62,416 nt of DNA from Legionella sp. (GCA_013697625.1 JACCWN010000086.1:1-62416), one strand, 5' to 3'; shown: positions 47,575-58,698, counted from the stretch's first letter. Numbers and translations are program-made. Notes: generated by a model not told the origin, from the letters alone.

Positions 47575-50409
47575 CTACTTCATCAACAGTGGTTTTAAAA
47601 ACTGTCCGGTATAGGAGTGCTTATTTTTTGCAATCGTTTCTGGTGTGCCAATTGCAATTACACGACCACCTTTATTACCCCCTTCAGGTCCCAAATCAAT
47701 GATCCAATCGGCAGTTTTGATAACATCCAGGTTATGTTCAATGATGATAATGGTGTTGCCTTGATCCCTTAATCGAAATAATACATTGAGTAGTTGTTTG
47801 GTATCATGAAAATGTAAACCTGTTGTTGGTTCATCCAAGATATATAAGGTACTGCCGGTACCACGCTTGGATAATTCTTTGGCAAGTTTGATTCTTTGAG
47901 CCTCACCACCTGACAAAGTGGTGGCACTTTGACCTAGCTTGATGTAGGACAGGCCCACATCAATCAGTGTCTGACATTTTCTGGATAATGAAGGAATTGC
48001 TGCAAAAAAACTACCCGCTTCTTCAACAGTCATATCTAGAACTTCGTGGATATTTTTACCCTTATAGAGTATTTCAAGGGTTTCTCTATTGTAACGCATG
48101 CCAAGGCAAACATCACATGACACATAAATGTCTGGTAAAAAATGCATCTCGACTTTGATTAATCCATCGCCTTGACAGGCCTCACATCGCCCGCCCTTCA
48201 CATTAAAGCTAAACCGTCCAGGCTGGTATCCCCGTGCACGCGCCTCAGGTATGCCTGCAAAAAGATCGCGAATATAAGTAAATAAGCCAGTATAAGTAGC
48301 AGGATTAGACCGCGGTGTCCGCCCAATAGGGCTTTGATCTATATCTATCACCTTATCACAGAGTTCTAAACCGGTAATCTCTTTAAACCCCTCATGAATC
48401 ATTAAATGTGCACGATTAAGTTTATTAGCAGCCATTGGATAAAGGGTATCATTTATTAAGCTGGATTTACCTGAACCTGAAACGCCAGTGATACAAGTCA
48501 GCAAACCCAGTGGGATACTCACATCCACATTACATAAATTATTGTAAGTTACACCTTTCAGATGGAGCATACGCGTAGTATCTGCAGTCAGACGAGACTT
48601 AGGTCTTGGGATGGACTCTTTTCCTGATAAATAACGTCCTGTGAGAGAATTTGGGTTATTCATAACCTCTAAAGGCGTGCCAAAGGCCACGACTTCCCCC
48701 CCATGAACCCCAGCTCCTGGGCCAATATCAAGTACAAAATCAGCGCTTTTGATTGCTTCTTCATCATGTTCAACAACGATGACAGTGTTGCCTTGATCGC
48801 GCAAATGAAACAGCGTTTTTAATAACCGATCATTATCTCGTTGATGTAAACCAATGGATGGCTCGTCTAAAATATACATGACGCCCACCAAACCAGAACC
48901 AATCTGGCTTGCTAATCGAATCCGTTGTGCCTCCCCTCCTGACAAGGTTTCAGCACTGCGTGTTAAAGATAGGTAATCTAAGCCTACATTTACTAGAAAA
49001 CCCAACCTTTCAATGATTTCTTTGTTGATTTTTGCAGCAATTTCGCCTCTATACCCTGGTAAATGTAACTGTTTAAAAAACTCATAGGCTTTTTCAATAG
49101 AATAAGCACTGATTTCTGGCAAACTGATGTCTTCAATGAATACATGCCTAGCTTCTTCCCTTAATCTAGCCCCTAGACAGGTTTGACAAGGGCGCGATGA
49201 TAAATACTTTGCCAACTCATCACGTACCATGCCTGAGTCAGACTCGCGATAACGTCTTTGCATATTTGGAATCACCCCTTCAAAGGGATGACGCTTGACC
49301 ATGTACCCACCATGTGATTTATGATATAAAAATTCGATAACCTCATGTCCACTGCCGTATAAAATGATTTGCTGAATATTTTTGCTTAAATCACCAAAAG
49401 GAATGTCTACATCAAATTTATAATGTCGGCCCAAAGATTCCAGCATAGGAAAATAATAGGTAGTTTTTTTGTCCCAACCTCGGATAGCCCCTGCTGACAA
49501 ACTTGCAGTGGTATCATGAATCACCCGGGCTGGATCAAAAAATTGATCCACACCAAGACCATCACATGAGGGACATGCACCCATAGGATTGTTAAAAGAA
49601 AACAAACGTGGTTCTAGTTCACTAAGACTATAACCACATTCTGAACATGCAAACTTAGAAGAAAACAACAATTGCTCGAAAGAGTCGTCCATAGATGCAA
49701 CTAAAGCGATTCCTTCGGATAAATTTAATGCATTTTCAAAGGATTCACTTAATCTTTGGGCCATTTCTTGTTTAACTTTAAAGCGATCCACCACTACTTC
49801 GATGGTATGCTTGGTGCGTAGGCCCAATTTTGGGGGTGAATCTAATTCGTAAAGCGCACCATCAATCCTAGCACGGACATAGCCTTGTGCTTGAAGTTGT
49901 TGTAACAACAGTACATGCTCGCCTTTGCGGTCACGTACTACGGGGGCAAGAATCATAGCTTTTGAGTCTTCTGGAAGGTTCAACACTTCATCTACCATTT
50001 GACTGACGGTTTTTGCATGCAAACTTACCTGATGTACAGGGCAACGAGGCTCACCTACACGAGCATACAATAGGCGTAAATAATCATAAATTTCAGTAAT
50101 TGTACCTACCGTGGAGCGTGGGTTATGTGAGGTCGCCTTTTGTTCAATGGAGATGGCTGGTGACAGGCCCTCTATGGAATCAACGTCAGGTTTTTCCATG
50201 ACGGATAAAAATTGACGCGCATAGGCTGACAATGATTCTACATAACGCCTTTGCCCTTCTGCATATAGTGTATCGAAGGCTAAGGAAGATTTTCCTGAAC
50301 CTGATAATCCCGTAATCACAATGAGCTTATCTCTAGGTAAATCTAGATGGATATCTTTAAGATTGTGTGTTCGCGCCCCACGGATGCTGATGGTATCCAT
50401 AATATTCAT
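47575..50409 (-). CDS. uvrA: Excinuclease ABC subunit A
   Basis: A 944-residue damage-recognition ATPase of nucleotide excision repair. Two ABC modules are intact ([20 protein letters not shown] and [31 protein letters not shown] and [16 protein letters not shown]). Zinc sites are CSECGYSL with CPSC and CEACQGDG with CDVC. Length is near E. coli UvrA (940). Start ATG 50409, or 50400 three codons later. No SOS box is visible. Confidence 0.97.
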   Translation of the reverse strand: MNIMDTISIRGARTHNLKDIHLDLPRDKLIVITGLSGSGKSSLAFDTLYAEGQRRYVESLSAYARQFLSVMEKPDVDSIEGLSPAISIEQKATSHNPRSTVGTITEIYDYLRLLYARVGEPRCPVHQVSLHAKTVSQMVDEVLNLPEDSKAMILAPVVRDRKGEHVLLLQQLQAQGYVRARIDGALYELDSPPKLGLRTKHTIEVVVDRFKVKQEMAQRLSESFENALNLSEGIALVASMDDSFEQLLFSSKFACSECGYSLSELEPRLFSFNNPMGACPSCDGLGVDQFFDPARVIHDTTASLSAGAIRGWDKKTTYYFPMLESLGRHYKFDVDIPFGDLSKNIQQIILYGSGHEVIEFLYHKSHGGYMVKRHPFEGVIPNMQRRYRESDSGMVRDELAKYLSSRPCQTCLGARLREEARHVFIEDISLPEISAYSIEKAYEFFKQLHLPGYRGEIAAKINKEIIERLGFLVNVGLDYLSLTRSAETLSGGEAQRIRLASQIGSGLVGVMYILDEPSIGLHQRDNDRLLKTLFHLRDQGNTVIVVEHDEEAIKSADFVLDIGPGAGVHGGEVVAFGTPLEVMNNPNSLTGRYLSGKESIPRPKSRLTADTTRMLHLKGVTYNNLCNVDVSIPLGLLTCITGVSGSGKSSLINDTLYPMAANKLNRAHLMIHEGFKEITGLELCDKVIDIDQSPIGRTPRSNPATYTGLFTYIRDLFAGIPEARARGYQPGRFSFNVKGGRCEACQGDGLIKVEMHFLPDIYVSCDVCLGMRYNRETLEILYKGKNIHEVLDMTVEEAGSFFAAIPSLSRKCQTLIDVGLSYIKLGQSATTLSGGEAQRIKLAKELSKRGTGSTLYILDEPTTGLHFHDTKQLLNVLFRLRDQGNTIIIIEHNLDVIKTADWIIDLGPEGGNKGGRVIAIGTPETIAKNKHSYTGQFLKPLLMK

Positions 50410-50790
50410 ACCTCATAAAAAAACCATTATATTCTTGGTAGCCAATAAAACAAAGATTTAAAATCTCAACAGTTTAAATATTGAACAGGACTCTGAATGC
50501 CTCTGCAGCTGAATTGGACTTCATCGCCTATTTTAAATTGAGGAACATTATAAACTAAATTTGTGCATACATGTGGGAATACATGGGGCAGCGCCTACAT
50601 ATTTGCATCTTTAGCCTGGAATCCAGAGGTTTACCCTTTTGCCTAACGCAAGTTTTTATGGAAATTCATTGGGCTGGGGTCCTGTATATAAATAAATCAG
50701 GTTGTGATCAAACAACTGTTGCGAGCAAACAACTGGTAGTTATTCAAACGAAGTGGTATAATTCCCTTCCTTCAGAGAAGGGCAATATTT

Positions 50791-52104
50791 ATGTTTTCAT
50801 TGACAATTCACGAGAAAGAAAATAAAAAACTAAAACTAAAACTAACCGACTATCAAATTTTTACAAACTCAGGCTTGCTGTCTATTTTTTTGTCATATAC
50901 CTATGATTCTGTACAACAAATGGTTGAATTTTGTGATAAATTTGGTTTTCACAACTCTTCAGCATTTATTAAGACTCACTACAAAAAAAATGGGCAAGCC
51001 TGCGCCGCATTTACGAAAAGGTTGCAAGAAGTCGAGGTTGAGACAGCTGGGGTAGTGACCGAGGCTCAAGAAAAGATAGAGGCTATTGGAAGGTCAATTG
51101 TAGTTGATCAGTTACAAACGTTAAGCGAAAAAATAAATAATCAATCAGCGGAAGTTCGTACGAAGCTGGAAGAGCAAACCCGCGAGAACAAAAGCGCACG
51201 AGACGCACTCAATCTTGAAATTGCAGAGCAAGAAGCAGCAGCTCAGGCATTATTAGACCAAGTAATAATCAGTGCACGAAAAAGTACCGAAAGTAACATT
51301 CAAGCGCTTTTAAAACAATCATCTGAAACAGGTGCAATTGCAATAGCCAAAAAAAAACAAGCAGAGGCCAATGAAAATTTAGAAAGGATGCGCAGAATTC
51401 TAGCAGAAAGCGACAGTTATTTTGAAGAAATCCGTCGTGTCATTCTTTTATTGGCGCGCTTCCATTTATATGTTGATGATGAAATTGCAAAAAAAGGAAA
51501 ATGGTGTAACCGGGTTCGATGGCAAGCATTTGTAAAATTATTAAAAGACACCGCTGATGAGGACTTTTCTTTTATGAATTCGTCTAATCGGTTAAAAATG
51601 TTCTGCATGCTAATGTACCATTTGCTGATTGCATCCTTGATTACAATTTTTCTCGCCTATGCGATTTCATTACCATTTATGATAGCATTACCTCTTCATG
51701 CGCCACTGGGCGCCTTAGTGGGCATCTTTAGTATTAGTTTACCCCTAGCGATGATAATAGTTGGTTTAGGATTTGTTGCATTGACCTTGAAATATTTAGA
51801 TGAGGGCCGTGGAAAAGAAAAATTTGAAAAGCATACACTTTCTTCTTCTTTTTCACACCATCTAGGAGATATGTTTGATGAAATTAAAGAAAAAATCCAT
51901 GATATCCAAATAGTCAATGGTGTCATAGATTTGAAAGAAACTATAACTCACCCATTTTTGGTTTTAAACAAAAAAGAGTCTAATGTACAAGATATTCGTA
52001 AGGCCATTTATAGTGAATTAACCTTCTTTAAGCATTTATATGCGCAGTCACCACGGGATCAAGAGCAATTGAATAATCAAGAAGAAAAATCTTTAACCGC
52101 ATGA
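50791..52104 (+). CDS. Coiled-coil membrane protein, candidate effector
   Basis: A 437-residue protein. Residues 85-215 form a long coiled coil rich in Glu, Gln and Ala (RSIVVDQLQTLSEKINNQSA onward). Residues 275-345 hold two or three hydrophobic helices separated by short loops (LLIASLITIFLAYAIS; FSISLPLAMIIVGLGF). The C-terminus is charged. This shape is common among Legionella effectors that act at host membranes, but no motif proves it. AGAAGGG stands 8 bases before the ATG. The 380 bases upstream contain only a weak ORF-like stretch that I do not accept. Confidence 0.7.
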   Translation: MFSLTIHEKENKKLKLKLTDYQIFTNSGLLSIFLSYTYDSVQQMVEFCDKFGFHNSSAFIKTHYKKNGQACAAFTKRLQEVEVETAGVVTEAQEKIEAIGRSIVVDQLQTLSEKINNQSAEVRTKLEEQTRENKSARDALNLEIAEQEAAAQALLDQVIISARKSTESNIQALLKQSSETGAIAIAKKKQAEANENLERMRRILAESDSYFEEIRRVILLLARFHLYVDDEIAKKGKWCNRVRWQAFVKLLKDTADEDFSFMNSSNRLKMFCMLMYHLLIASLITIFLAYAISLPFMIALPLHAPLGALVGIFSISLPLAMIIVGLGFVALTLKYLDEGRGKEKFEKHTLSSSFSHHLGDMFDEIKEKIHDIQIVNGVIDLKETITHPFLVLNKKESNVQDIRKAIYSELTFFKHLYAQSPRDQEQLNNQEEKSLTA

Positions 52105-52114
52105 AATATTGCTT

Positions 52115-52549
52115 TTAATCCCCAAACTCAATCTTCATACCTGGCACTATGTGATATTTTTGCGCTTCACCACCATTAATTTCTATGACCGCCCTTATCC
52201 TTGCGGGACAGGAAAGTACTTCTAAAGAGTTTGGTTTGGACTGTTCAAATATGCATTTAATCTTATGATTGGGTCCAATGAACAACATATCTAATGGAAT
52301 CAAAGTGTTTTTCATCCACATTCTTACCTGATGCGCGTTTTTAGAATCAAAGAAAAAAATCATGCCTCTGCGTGAAGGTAAATGCTTGGTGTACATCAAT
52401 CCCTGAATAAGCTCCCGCTGGGTATTTGATTTCTTTAATGTAAAAGATTGCTGATTTATTTTGACCTTAAGGGCTTGTACTGTAGAAATGTGCAGATTTA
52501 GAGAAATAAAAACTAGCATTAAGTTAGTGGCAATATGTTTATACATCAT
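52115..52549 (-). CDS. DUF192 family periplasmic protein
   Basis: A 144-residue protein with a signal peptide (IATNLMLVFISLNLHISTVQA) and the DUF192 domain: GLMYTKHLPSRRGMIFFF, VRMWMKNTLIPLDMLFI and a closing VIEINGGEAQKYHI. The function of DUF192 is unknown. It may bind a ligand in the envelope. Convergent with the coiled-coil gene, 10 bases apart. Confidence 0.88.
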   Translation of the reverse strand: MMYKHIATNLMLVFISLNLHISTVQALKVKINQQSFTLKKSNTQRELIQGLMYTKHLPSRRGMIFFFDSKNAHQVRMWMKNTLIPLDMLFIGPNHKIKCIFEQSKPNSLEVLSCPARIRAVIEINGGEAQKYHIVPGMKIEFGD

Positions 52550-52712
52550 TTGAACCCTATTTTAAAAATTATCTAAAATACCATTTTATATGGCAGTTTA
52601 CATAAATTATATAATAATTGGAGGTCCGATGTATTAAAGCGATATTTAGATAGGATTTAGATTGCGGTGTCCCTTTCCTCAATGCAAGATAATGCGAGGG
52701 CTCTCCGAGGGA

Positions 52713-52737
52713 AGCACCATGCTCCGTAACACACCCG
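52713..52737. repeat. Repeat core shared with 36.7 kb
   Basis: AGCACCATGCTCCGTAACAC and the following ACCCG match 36711-36735 with two changes. The flanks CTCCGAGG and CCCGGAG form a short stem. It is a small dispersed palindromic element in the gap between two minus-strand genes. Confidence 0.7.
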
Positions 52738-52799
52738 GAGATGACAGGCAAAACCACAATTTAGGTATTAGCCTAAAGAAATATTGAGGTTCTACATGC

Positions 52800-54026
52800 T
52801 TAATCACCCAAGGTAGCACCGGGTAATGATGTTACAGGTTGCTTCGAAGTAAGGCTATTGATTGCTTGTGCGGTGCCAAGTATGTTTTGTGGTTGCACTT
52901 TGGATGAAAAGAATCTTGGGCTTCTTATTGGAAGATCTTTTGGCGTTTTGCTCTCACTTACCATTGCTTCAAAATTTTTCTGAGCAGAAACACCTCTTAA
53001 TAAAGGTCCTGCTTCTGCTGCAATAAGTTTGTCTACCAGAATAGGAAGATTTGGATGCATAACCATGGCTTCAAAATTCTTCTGTCCAAAATTATTTTCG
53101 AATAAGCCGGCATTATTATGCGGACAAATAGCCAGATTTAGGTAAGGCAAGTTTTTATGGTTGATCAAGATATTAAAATTTGCTTGTGCAGCAGCTGAGG
53201 CTCCAAGTAAGCCTTCCTTGCTAGCACTATCAAGCGCTTCAAACAACCTCCATGGATTTTCATAATGGATGATGGCGTCAAAATTATGGAACCCATTATG
53301 GCGTCCAAGCAGGTATCTCAAACCGGGTATAAAGACTATGTCACTGATTTTTATTAAATTTCTTGCCCTTAAACCAGTTATAAAATAAAAGTTGATTTGA
53401 GCATCATTTCCAAAATAGCCAACTTGTTGAGCTACTTGCAATAGTATACTAAGCGAATTTAAACAGGTATGGTGCGCTATAATATCAAAATAAGCCTGTC
53501 CCGCTGCATTAACCATATCAAGCTGATTATTAAGCAACAAACCTGAATTGACAGCTTCCTGCAAGCAAATGCTAAGTAAGGGTAGCTCTTGATGCTTAAT
53601 CAAGGTTTCAAAATTAGCCTGAGCTGTAAAATTATTCGACAATAACTCAACCTCGCAGATAGCATTCAGGCAATGGAACAGGTCTTCTATATTTTTGTTA
53701 TGCACAATTGCAGCATAATTACGTTGAGCTTTATCACCTGTAAATAAATCAACACCGTTAATAATGGCAATAACATCTGCAAAATACAAAAGTTTATCTG
53801 CGGGATAACTTATTATGAAATCCAAATTGTCTTGTCCAGTTTGAGGACCTAGTAAATCTATGGCCACAGCTACACGTACAGCTCGTAAAAGACTTGATAT
53901 ATGTGTATGACCCGTTAAAACCTGTCGACTTATTGATAAGCCCAATTTCTCAGCTATATCAATGACTTCATCTACTTCCCAAGTATCATCCTCATCTGCA
54001 TATAGGAAACCATATTCTTCAAACAT
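52800..54026 (-). CDS. Tandem-repeat protein with NF-x-H units, candidate effector
   Basis: A 408-residue soluble protein. From about residue 100 to 355 it is built of six to eight imperfect units of about 37 residues, each with an aromatic N-F pair and a His: NFETLIKHQELPLLS, YFDIIAHHTCLNSLS, NFDAIIHYENPWRL, NFNILINHKNLPYLN, NFEAMVMHPNLPIL. Between them come helix-like stretches ending G-L-L. The C-terminal 50 residues are Ser/Pro/Thr-rich (TSKQPVTSLPG). I know similar unnamed repeats in Legionella-type proteins, but not a function. The start ATG 54026 has a weak ribosome site. Confidence 0.7.
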   Translation of the reverse strand: MFEEYGFLYADEDDTWEVDEVIDIAEKLGLSISRQVLTGHTHISSLLRAVRVAVAIDLLGPQTGQDNLDFIISYPADKLLYFADVIAIINGVDLFTGDKAQRNYAAIVHNKNIEDLFHCLNAICEVELLSNNFTAQANFETLIKHQELPLLSICLQEAVNSGLLLNNQLDMVNAAGQAYFDIIAHHTCLNSLSILLQVAQQVGYFGNDAQINFYFITGLRARNLIKISDIVFIPGLRYLLGRHNGFHNFDAIIHYENPWRLFEALDSASKEGLLGASAAAQANFNILINHKNLPYLNLAICPHNNAGLFENNFGQKNFEAMVMHPNLPILVDKLIAAEAGPLLRGVSAQKNFEAMVSESKTPKDLPIRSPRFFSSKVQPQNILGTAQAINSLTSKQPVTSLPGATLGD

Positions 54027-54126
54027 TTCAAATTAATCCCAGTCGCTACAACATCAATAATCGTGTATTTTATGCGCATTAGAATGAATTGCAAGCAGAA
54101 AAATGTTTTGATAGTATGGTAAGAAA

Positions 54127-54852
54127 GTGAAGGATCATTTGAACCAATTTTCCAAAAAATTGCTACTGGCGATTATCATGATGGGTTTCCTCAGTTGCAC
54201 TCTAACAGGAAACAGCACCATCCAGCGCGACTTTCAAACTTGGACCAATATAACCATCACAGGAAATATCAATAAGAAAACGCCTGTTTTAAAACGAGTA
54301 AAATATTGGCTGGAGAACCAAGAACGCTTTGGGGATGACAGTACCCGCATAACACAAAGTTTGTTGCGACAAGCTTTGGGATATGAAATAAAGTCAAATA
54401 TTAGCCTGTGGGTTGGCTATGCTTGGATTCATACCGGCTTTCCAAATACTACCAAGCCTTTCACTGAAGATAGAGTTTGGGAGCAATTGTTATGGTCTAC
54501 AAAAATCAAAGAAATTAAAGTCACAAATAGAACGCGTATGGAGCAGCGTTTTCTAGAAAATAATGGCAAAGTTGCATATCGTGCAAGACAATTGGTTAAA
54601 TTGGCCATACCAGTTACCTGTTTCCCTAAATTTAGTTTGATTGGTTCGGATGAAATATTCTGGCATAAAAATGATTTTATCGGCAAAAATGGCAAAGGTT
54701 TTGATCAAAATCGATTTTTTGCAGGAATCGGTTATGAATTAAATAAAAAAGCAACAGTCGAAACAGGATATATGAATCAATATATACGACGCTTTGGTGT
54801 ACCCAATTTTCTTGCGAATATCTTACAAGTTAATTTGGTTGTGAATCTTTAA
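54127..54852 (+). CDS. DUF2490-like outer membrane protein
   Basis: A 241-residue protein. A hydrophobic stretch (LLLAIIMMGFLSCTL) is the signal peptide and contains a possible lipobox Cys. The rest alternates beta strands (FQTWTNITITGNIN, ISLWVGYAWIHTGF, RTRMEQRFLE, RFFAGIGYELNKKATVETGY), ending in L-V-V-N-L, as in small beta-barrels of the DUF2490 group. The GTG at 54127 or a TTG at 54139 (AAGGA before it) may be the start. Function unknown. Confidence 0.75.
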   Translation: MKDHLNQFSKKLLLAIIMMGFLSCTLTGNSTIQRDFQTWTNITITGNINKKTPVLKRVKYWLENQERFGDDSTRITQSLLRQALGYEIKSNISLWVGYAWIHTGFPNTTKPFTEDRVWEQLLWSTKIKEIKVTNRTRMEQRFLENNGKVAYRARQLVKLAIPVTCFPKFSLIGSDEIFWHKNDFIGKNGKGFDQNRFFAGIGYELNKKATVETGYMNQYIRRFGVPNFLANILQVNLVVNL

Positions 54853-54982
54853 ATCTTGAATCAATCATATAAACATTGCCCTTTCACTTAGAACGATCAT
54901 GAGTGAGGATTTTTGGTTTAATATTACTATAATGATAAATATGGACAGTAAGTTAGAGTACTCTCTACAGGGAGGTTACAAT

Positions 54983-55489
54983 ATGAACAGTAATCAGAAT
55001 AATGATGCATCTGTAGATAAATGCGTATCCATTGTAAATATTGAAGTGCAAAGGCACTTTGTTGATGTCCAAAGAGCAGTAGATACAATACGACCACAAG
55101 ATGCAAGTAAAGGTATGCAGAAATGTAGACAACACCTATTTCTTCAACTAATGATTGCTGCTTTGGGTTTTGGTTTAACCTGTATTTCATTTAGTCAGGC
55201 TACAACCAGTACCTCCGTTGTTCAGCAGACCGCCACCCCTCATCACTGTAATGCACAATACAAACTTGACCGGCAGTGGTGCGTCACTAAATCTCATAAT
55301 AACATGTTGCATTGTTTTGATGTTGCTGATGGGAATTTCGTAACTTGTATAGCTGTAAATATACCTCGTACCTGTAAAGTTAACTTAGGTGCTGGTTTGG
55401 GCCTATGTGAAAGTAACCACCATACTGCTATGCAAAGTTGTTTATCCGATGCTTTGATTAGGTTTGAAAAGTGTAGGCCTGAACGCTAA
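54983..55489 (+). CDS. Unknown Cys-rich membrane-anchored protein
   Basis: A 168-residue protein starting at ATG 54983, which has a strong GGGAGG site. Residues 45-70 form one hydrophobic helix (LFLQLMIAALGFGLTCISFS). The C-terminal 95 residues contain eight Cys in pairs (HHCNAQY, RQWCVTK, LHCFD, VTCIA, RTCKV, GLCESN, QSCLS, EKCRP), spaced as in a repeated disulfide fold. No family recognised. It is probably anchored in the inner membrane with the Cys domain outside. Confidence 0.6.
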   Translation: MNSNQNNDASVDKCVSIVNIEVQRHFVDVQRAVDTIRPQDASKGMQKCRQHLFLQLMIAALGFGLTCISFSQATTSTSVVQQTATPHHCNAQYKLDRQWCVTKSHNNMLHCFDVADGNFVTCIAVNIPRTCKVNLGAGLGLCESNHHTAMQSCLSDALIRFEKCRPER

Positions 55490-55601
55490 AGTTAGGATCA
55501 CACCTATTTATAAACCTTTCATTTTTACCTTCCTGTTTTAAATCTGAGGGAACACTGCTTGGTGTATAATTAGAGTATCTCTATTGAAACTGAAGGCGTT
55601 T

Positions 55602-56285
55602 ATGATCAACATACTTTCAGCCAAAGATATGGCCATCAAAAAATTCTTAGAATTTTTTCCTAGAGGTTTCATTGATGAAAAATATCTTTCATGGGAAAGA
55701 AATTATAAATGGAATGCCCACAGTCTTTGGAATAAATCGTTAAATAAAAACCTATTTAATGATTTATTAAGCGCAAAGAAATACAAAGAGATTACTAACC
55801 AGATTTTAAAAATTGAAGGTAAAACCAATTTATTATTTTCTTTTGAAAAAATGGCCATACGGGATGCACTAAAAAGCGAGCTTGCATCAAAGCTATTCTC
55901 TGAAAGCTTGTATCATTATTTATATACCAATGACAGACAACAGGCGCTTTTTAATGATTTCATTAAAACAATCGCGGCATTACCTAGAGAACAAACTCGC
56001 GTCCTAACTTGGCCAGTTGTAACAGTATTTCCTTTCATTGCAGATCCTAAAAGGTATATATTTCTTAAACCAAAAACTACAAAAGTAGCTGCAGCCCTGT
56101 ATCAATTTCCTTTTGAATATATCTCACAACCAAACTGGAGTACCTATCAGAGTTTGATATTATTCGCTAAGCAATTAAAAAGTGATTTATCCAGTTTTAA
56201 GCCTAAGGATTACATAGATATACAATCTTTCATATGGACTTTAGGTTCAGATGAATACAATCAGGATGTCACCCAATTGCACTAG
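55602..56285 (+). CDS. Unrecognised conserved-looking soluble protein
   Basis: A 227-residue protein, mostly helical, with several Trp/Tyr-rich stretches (DEKYLSWERNYKWNAHSLWN) and a basic block IEGKTNLLFSFEKMAIRDAL. There is no signal peptide and no membrane helix. I do not recognise the family; the balanced composition suggests a real enzyme-like fold. ATG 55602 with AAGG close upstream is preferred to the TTG at 55584. The following 190 bases hold no gene; GGGTCTGTTGACATTT near 56286 looks like an IS end. Confidence 0.65.
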   Translation: MINILSAKDMAIKKFLEFFPRGFIDEKYLSWERNYKWNAHSLWNKSLNKNLFNDLLSAKKYKEITNQILKIEGKTNLLFSFEKMAIRDALKSELASKLFSESLYHYLYTNDRQQALFNDFIKTIAALPREQTRVLTWPVVTVFPFIADPKRYIFLKPKTTKVAAALYQFPFEYISQPNWSTYQSLILFAKQLKSDLSSFKPKDYIDIQSFIWTLGSDEYNQDVTQLH

Positions 56286-56526
56286 GGTCTGTTGACATTT
56301 CACCTGCCGCCTACGTGCCGCGGCCATATCATTAGCTAAAGAGTGCCCCGTGATAAAGTGAAGTGAATGCTGATTTCATACTTTTTTTGAAATAATTAAA
56401 AAATTATTAGGTTCAAATTCCAACACTTACAACAAGCGCCCTTTTTATAATCATTTCTCATATTTACAACCACCTCTATTGGTACTAGTATTTGATTTAT
56501 GTACACTATTCAAGTTGCAACCAATC

Positions 56527-57045
56527 ATGAATTCTCTCGATGAAAGTCTGGGCCCTCACAGCCCTATAGGTCTGAGCATAGATGGCAGACACAAACCCAT
56601 TCATAGGTCTCTATTTCACATCAGTGATATTAAAACACCCATTCCATTTGCCAATACATTCAAAGTGCCTTTATATTCAAATAGTGTGAGTGCCGGTTTC
56701 CCTTCACCAGCAGATGACTACATTCAGTCTAAGTTAGACTTAAATGAACACATCATTCACCACCCTGCAGCAACCTTTTTCGTACGTGCCTCTGGCGACT
56801 CCATGAAAGATGCTGGGATTCAATCTGGTGACATGTTGGTGGTTGATAGAAGTTTAGAGCCTCTGCATGGAAAAATTGTGATTGCTGCAATCAATGGTGA
56901 ACTCACCGTTAAGCGCTTATGTCGCCAAAGCGGTCGAGTACGACTTCTGCCTGCCAATACAAAGTATCAGCCCATTGATATCACTGAGGAGCAAGACTTG
57001 GTCATCTGGGGGGTTGTTACCCATGTCATTCATGAGACCAATTGA
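56527..57045 (+). CDS. umuD: UmuD-like polymerase V accessory protein
   Basis: A 172-residue protein of the LexA/UmuD S24 family. The self-cleavage site A56-G57 in SAGFPSP, the nucleophile Ser92 in GDSMKDAG and the general base Lys129 in ELTVKRL are intact. RecA-stimulated cleavage gives UmuD', which joins UmuC. It is about 30 residues longer at the N-terminus than E. coli UmuD (139). No typical LexA box (CTG-N10-CAG) is seen upstream. The stop overlaps the umuC start by one base. Confidence 0.9.
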   Translation: MNSLDESLGPHSPIGLSIDGRHKPIHRSLFHISDIKTPIPFANTFKVPLYSNSVSAGFPSPADDYIQSKLDLNEHIIHHPAATFFVRASGDSMKDAGIQSGDMLVVDRSLEPLHGKIVIAAINGELTVKRLCRQSGRVRLLPANTKYQPIDITEEQDLVIWGVVTHVIHETN

Positions 57046-58304
57046 TGTACGCCCTTATTGATTGTAATAGTTTCTATGCATCCTGTGAACGGGTGTTTAG
57101 ACCAGACCTTAGAACCACACCCGTGGTTGTACTTTCTAACAACGATGGTTGTGTCATTGCATTAACGCCTGAGGCCAAAGCACTGGGCATTAAAATGGGG
57201 GTTCCTTATTTTGAGGTCAAAGCACTATGCAAACAACTTGGCATTCAAGCCTTTTCCTCAAACTATACTTTATATGGCGATCTCTCAGAGCGGGTCATGT
57301 CTACCATTGAAGATACTTGGCCTCACACTGAAATTTATTCTATTGATGAAGCTTTTCTGGATTTAAGGTCTCTACCCTCACAGGACTTAACCAATTTCAC
57401 TTGGGGCTTACAAAGAAAAGTACTTAAAAATACAGGCATTCCTACCTCTATTGGTGTGGGCCCTACAAAAACGCTGGCGAAAATTGCCAATCATGTGGCC
57501 AAGAAGAAACTCAAAATACCGGTATTTAATGTAACCCATGAACTGCACTGGCTTGGGCTTATAGATGTTGGTGATGTGTGGGGTGTTGGACGCCAGTGGA
57601 CAAAAAAACTAAATGCTTTGGGTATCTTCACAGCAGCTGACTTAGCAAATATGGATTTTGCACTGATAAAGAAACGGTTTAATGTGGTTTTACAAAGAAC
57701 AGCAATGGAGCTTAAAGGCATTCCTTGTTTGGGCTTAGAAATTGATGAGCCTAAAAAATCAATTGTTTCTTCCTGCTCCTTTGGGGTCATGCAAACAGAC
57801 TTTGATATGCTAAGCAGGGGCATAAGTCATCATTGTTCCACAGCCTGGTCAAAAATGAGAAAACAAGAGCTCATAACACAACATCTTTCTGTATTTTTGC
57901 GCTCCAACCGATTTAGGGATGATTTAAAACAATATAATCCTTCCATTGGTTTTAAAATCGTAAATCCTACAGATGATATACGCAAGCTTACCCGCTTGGC
58001 TAAATTTGCTTTAAAAAAAATTTATAGACCAGGTATTCATTATAGTAAGTCTGGTGTTATGTTTGCAGACTTAATCAATAAACAATACCGGCAAATGGAT
58101 TTGTTTAACCAACCTTCAGATGAAGACTTGGCTCATACCGCGGTGGTTATGGATACTCTGGATTTAATCAATAAAAAATACGGCGCTAGAACGGTAAGGC
58201 TTGCAGCTGAGGGCTTCAATAAAAGCTGGTCTATGAAAAGACAATTAAAAACGCCCAACTATACTACACAGTGGAGCGATCTACCCACGGTGTTTGTGCG
58301 CTGA
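57045..58304 (+). CDS. umuC: DNA polymerase V catalytic subunit UmuC
   Basis: A 419-residue Y-family polymerase for translesion synthesis. Palm motifs [17 protein letters not shown], the SIDEAFLDL site with the catalytic Asp and Glu, and the HhH segment [15 protein letters not shown] are all present. The little-finger domain and the C-terminal UmuC tail are complete. It is coupled to umuD by a TGATG overlap. Length matches E. coli UmuC (422). Confidence 0.95.
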   Translation: MYALIDCNSFYASCERVFRPDLRTTPVVVLSNNDGCVIALTPEAKALGIKMGVPYFEVKALCKQLGIQAFSSNYTLYGDLSERVMSTIEDTWPHTEIYSIDEAFLDLRSLPSQDLTNFTWGLQRKVLKNTGIPTSIGVGPTKTLAKIANHVAKKKLKIPVFNVTHELHWLGLIDVGDVWGVGRQWTKKLNALGIFTAADLANMDFALIKKRFNVVLQRTAMELKGIPCLGLEIDEPKKSIVSSCSFGVMQTDFDMLSRGISHHCSTAWSKMRKQELITQHLSVFLRSNRFRDDLKQYNPSIGFKIVNPTDDIRKLTRLAKFALKKIYRPGIHYSKSGVMFADLINKQYRQMDLFNQPSDEDLAHTAVVMDTLDLINKKYGARTVRLAAEGFNKSWSMKRQLKTPNYTTQWSDLPTVFVR

Positions 58305-58338
58305 GTTTACATAGGGTCAATACAGTTTGGAGAGAACA

Positions 58339-58632
58339 ATGTGCGGACGTTTTGCTTTGGATACAGATGAAAAGGCCATTTGCGAACAACTCGATGCACA
58401 ATTGGTCGAGCCTTTGCCAAATAGTTTTAATGTGGCTCCCACCGAAAATTGCTTAGTGCTTACTCAATCAGCACAAGGACGCATTGCTCATGTTATGACT
58501 TGGGGTATTCACCCCTGGTATAATCCAAAACAATTATTAATTAATGCCCGGATTGAAACCATAAAGGAAAAATCAGCTTTTAAACAAGCATTTGCTAAGC
58601 GCCGTTGTCTGCTTATCAGGAGGTCATTATGA
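58339..58632 (+). pseudogene. Truncated SRAP-domain (YedK/HMCES-like) gene
   Basis: The first 90 residues match SRAP proteins: MCGRFAL with the catalytic Cys2, SFNVAPTENCLVL, MTWGIHPWYN, LINARIETIKEKSAF and KRRCL. These proteins cross-link to abasic sites in single-stranded DNA. Full-length ones have about 220 residues with a His-containing C-terminal half, which is missing: after RRCL the frame ends at once. The mazEF module follows on the other strand, so the 3' half was probably replaced when that module arrived. It stands behind umuDC, a sensible place for a DNA-repair gene. Confidence 0.8.
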
Positions 58633-58698
58633 AAATAGAAAGTCAAAAAGGAGGTGGTTTATTTTGGAAATACTGCCATACTCTCTTACCAAGGGGGA

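Noticed and set aside
50571..50825. 84-residue plus-strand frame before the coiled-coil gene
   Set aside because: No ribosome site, no family, poor composition, and it overlaps the better supported start at 50791.
56286..56310. GGGTCTGTTGACATTTC as an IS5-type terminal repeat
   Set aside because: Only one end is present, with no transposase or partner repeat within reach, so it is not listed as an element.
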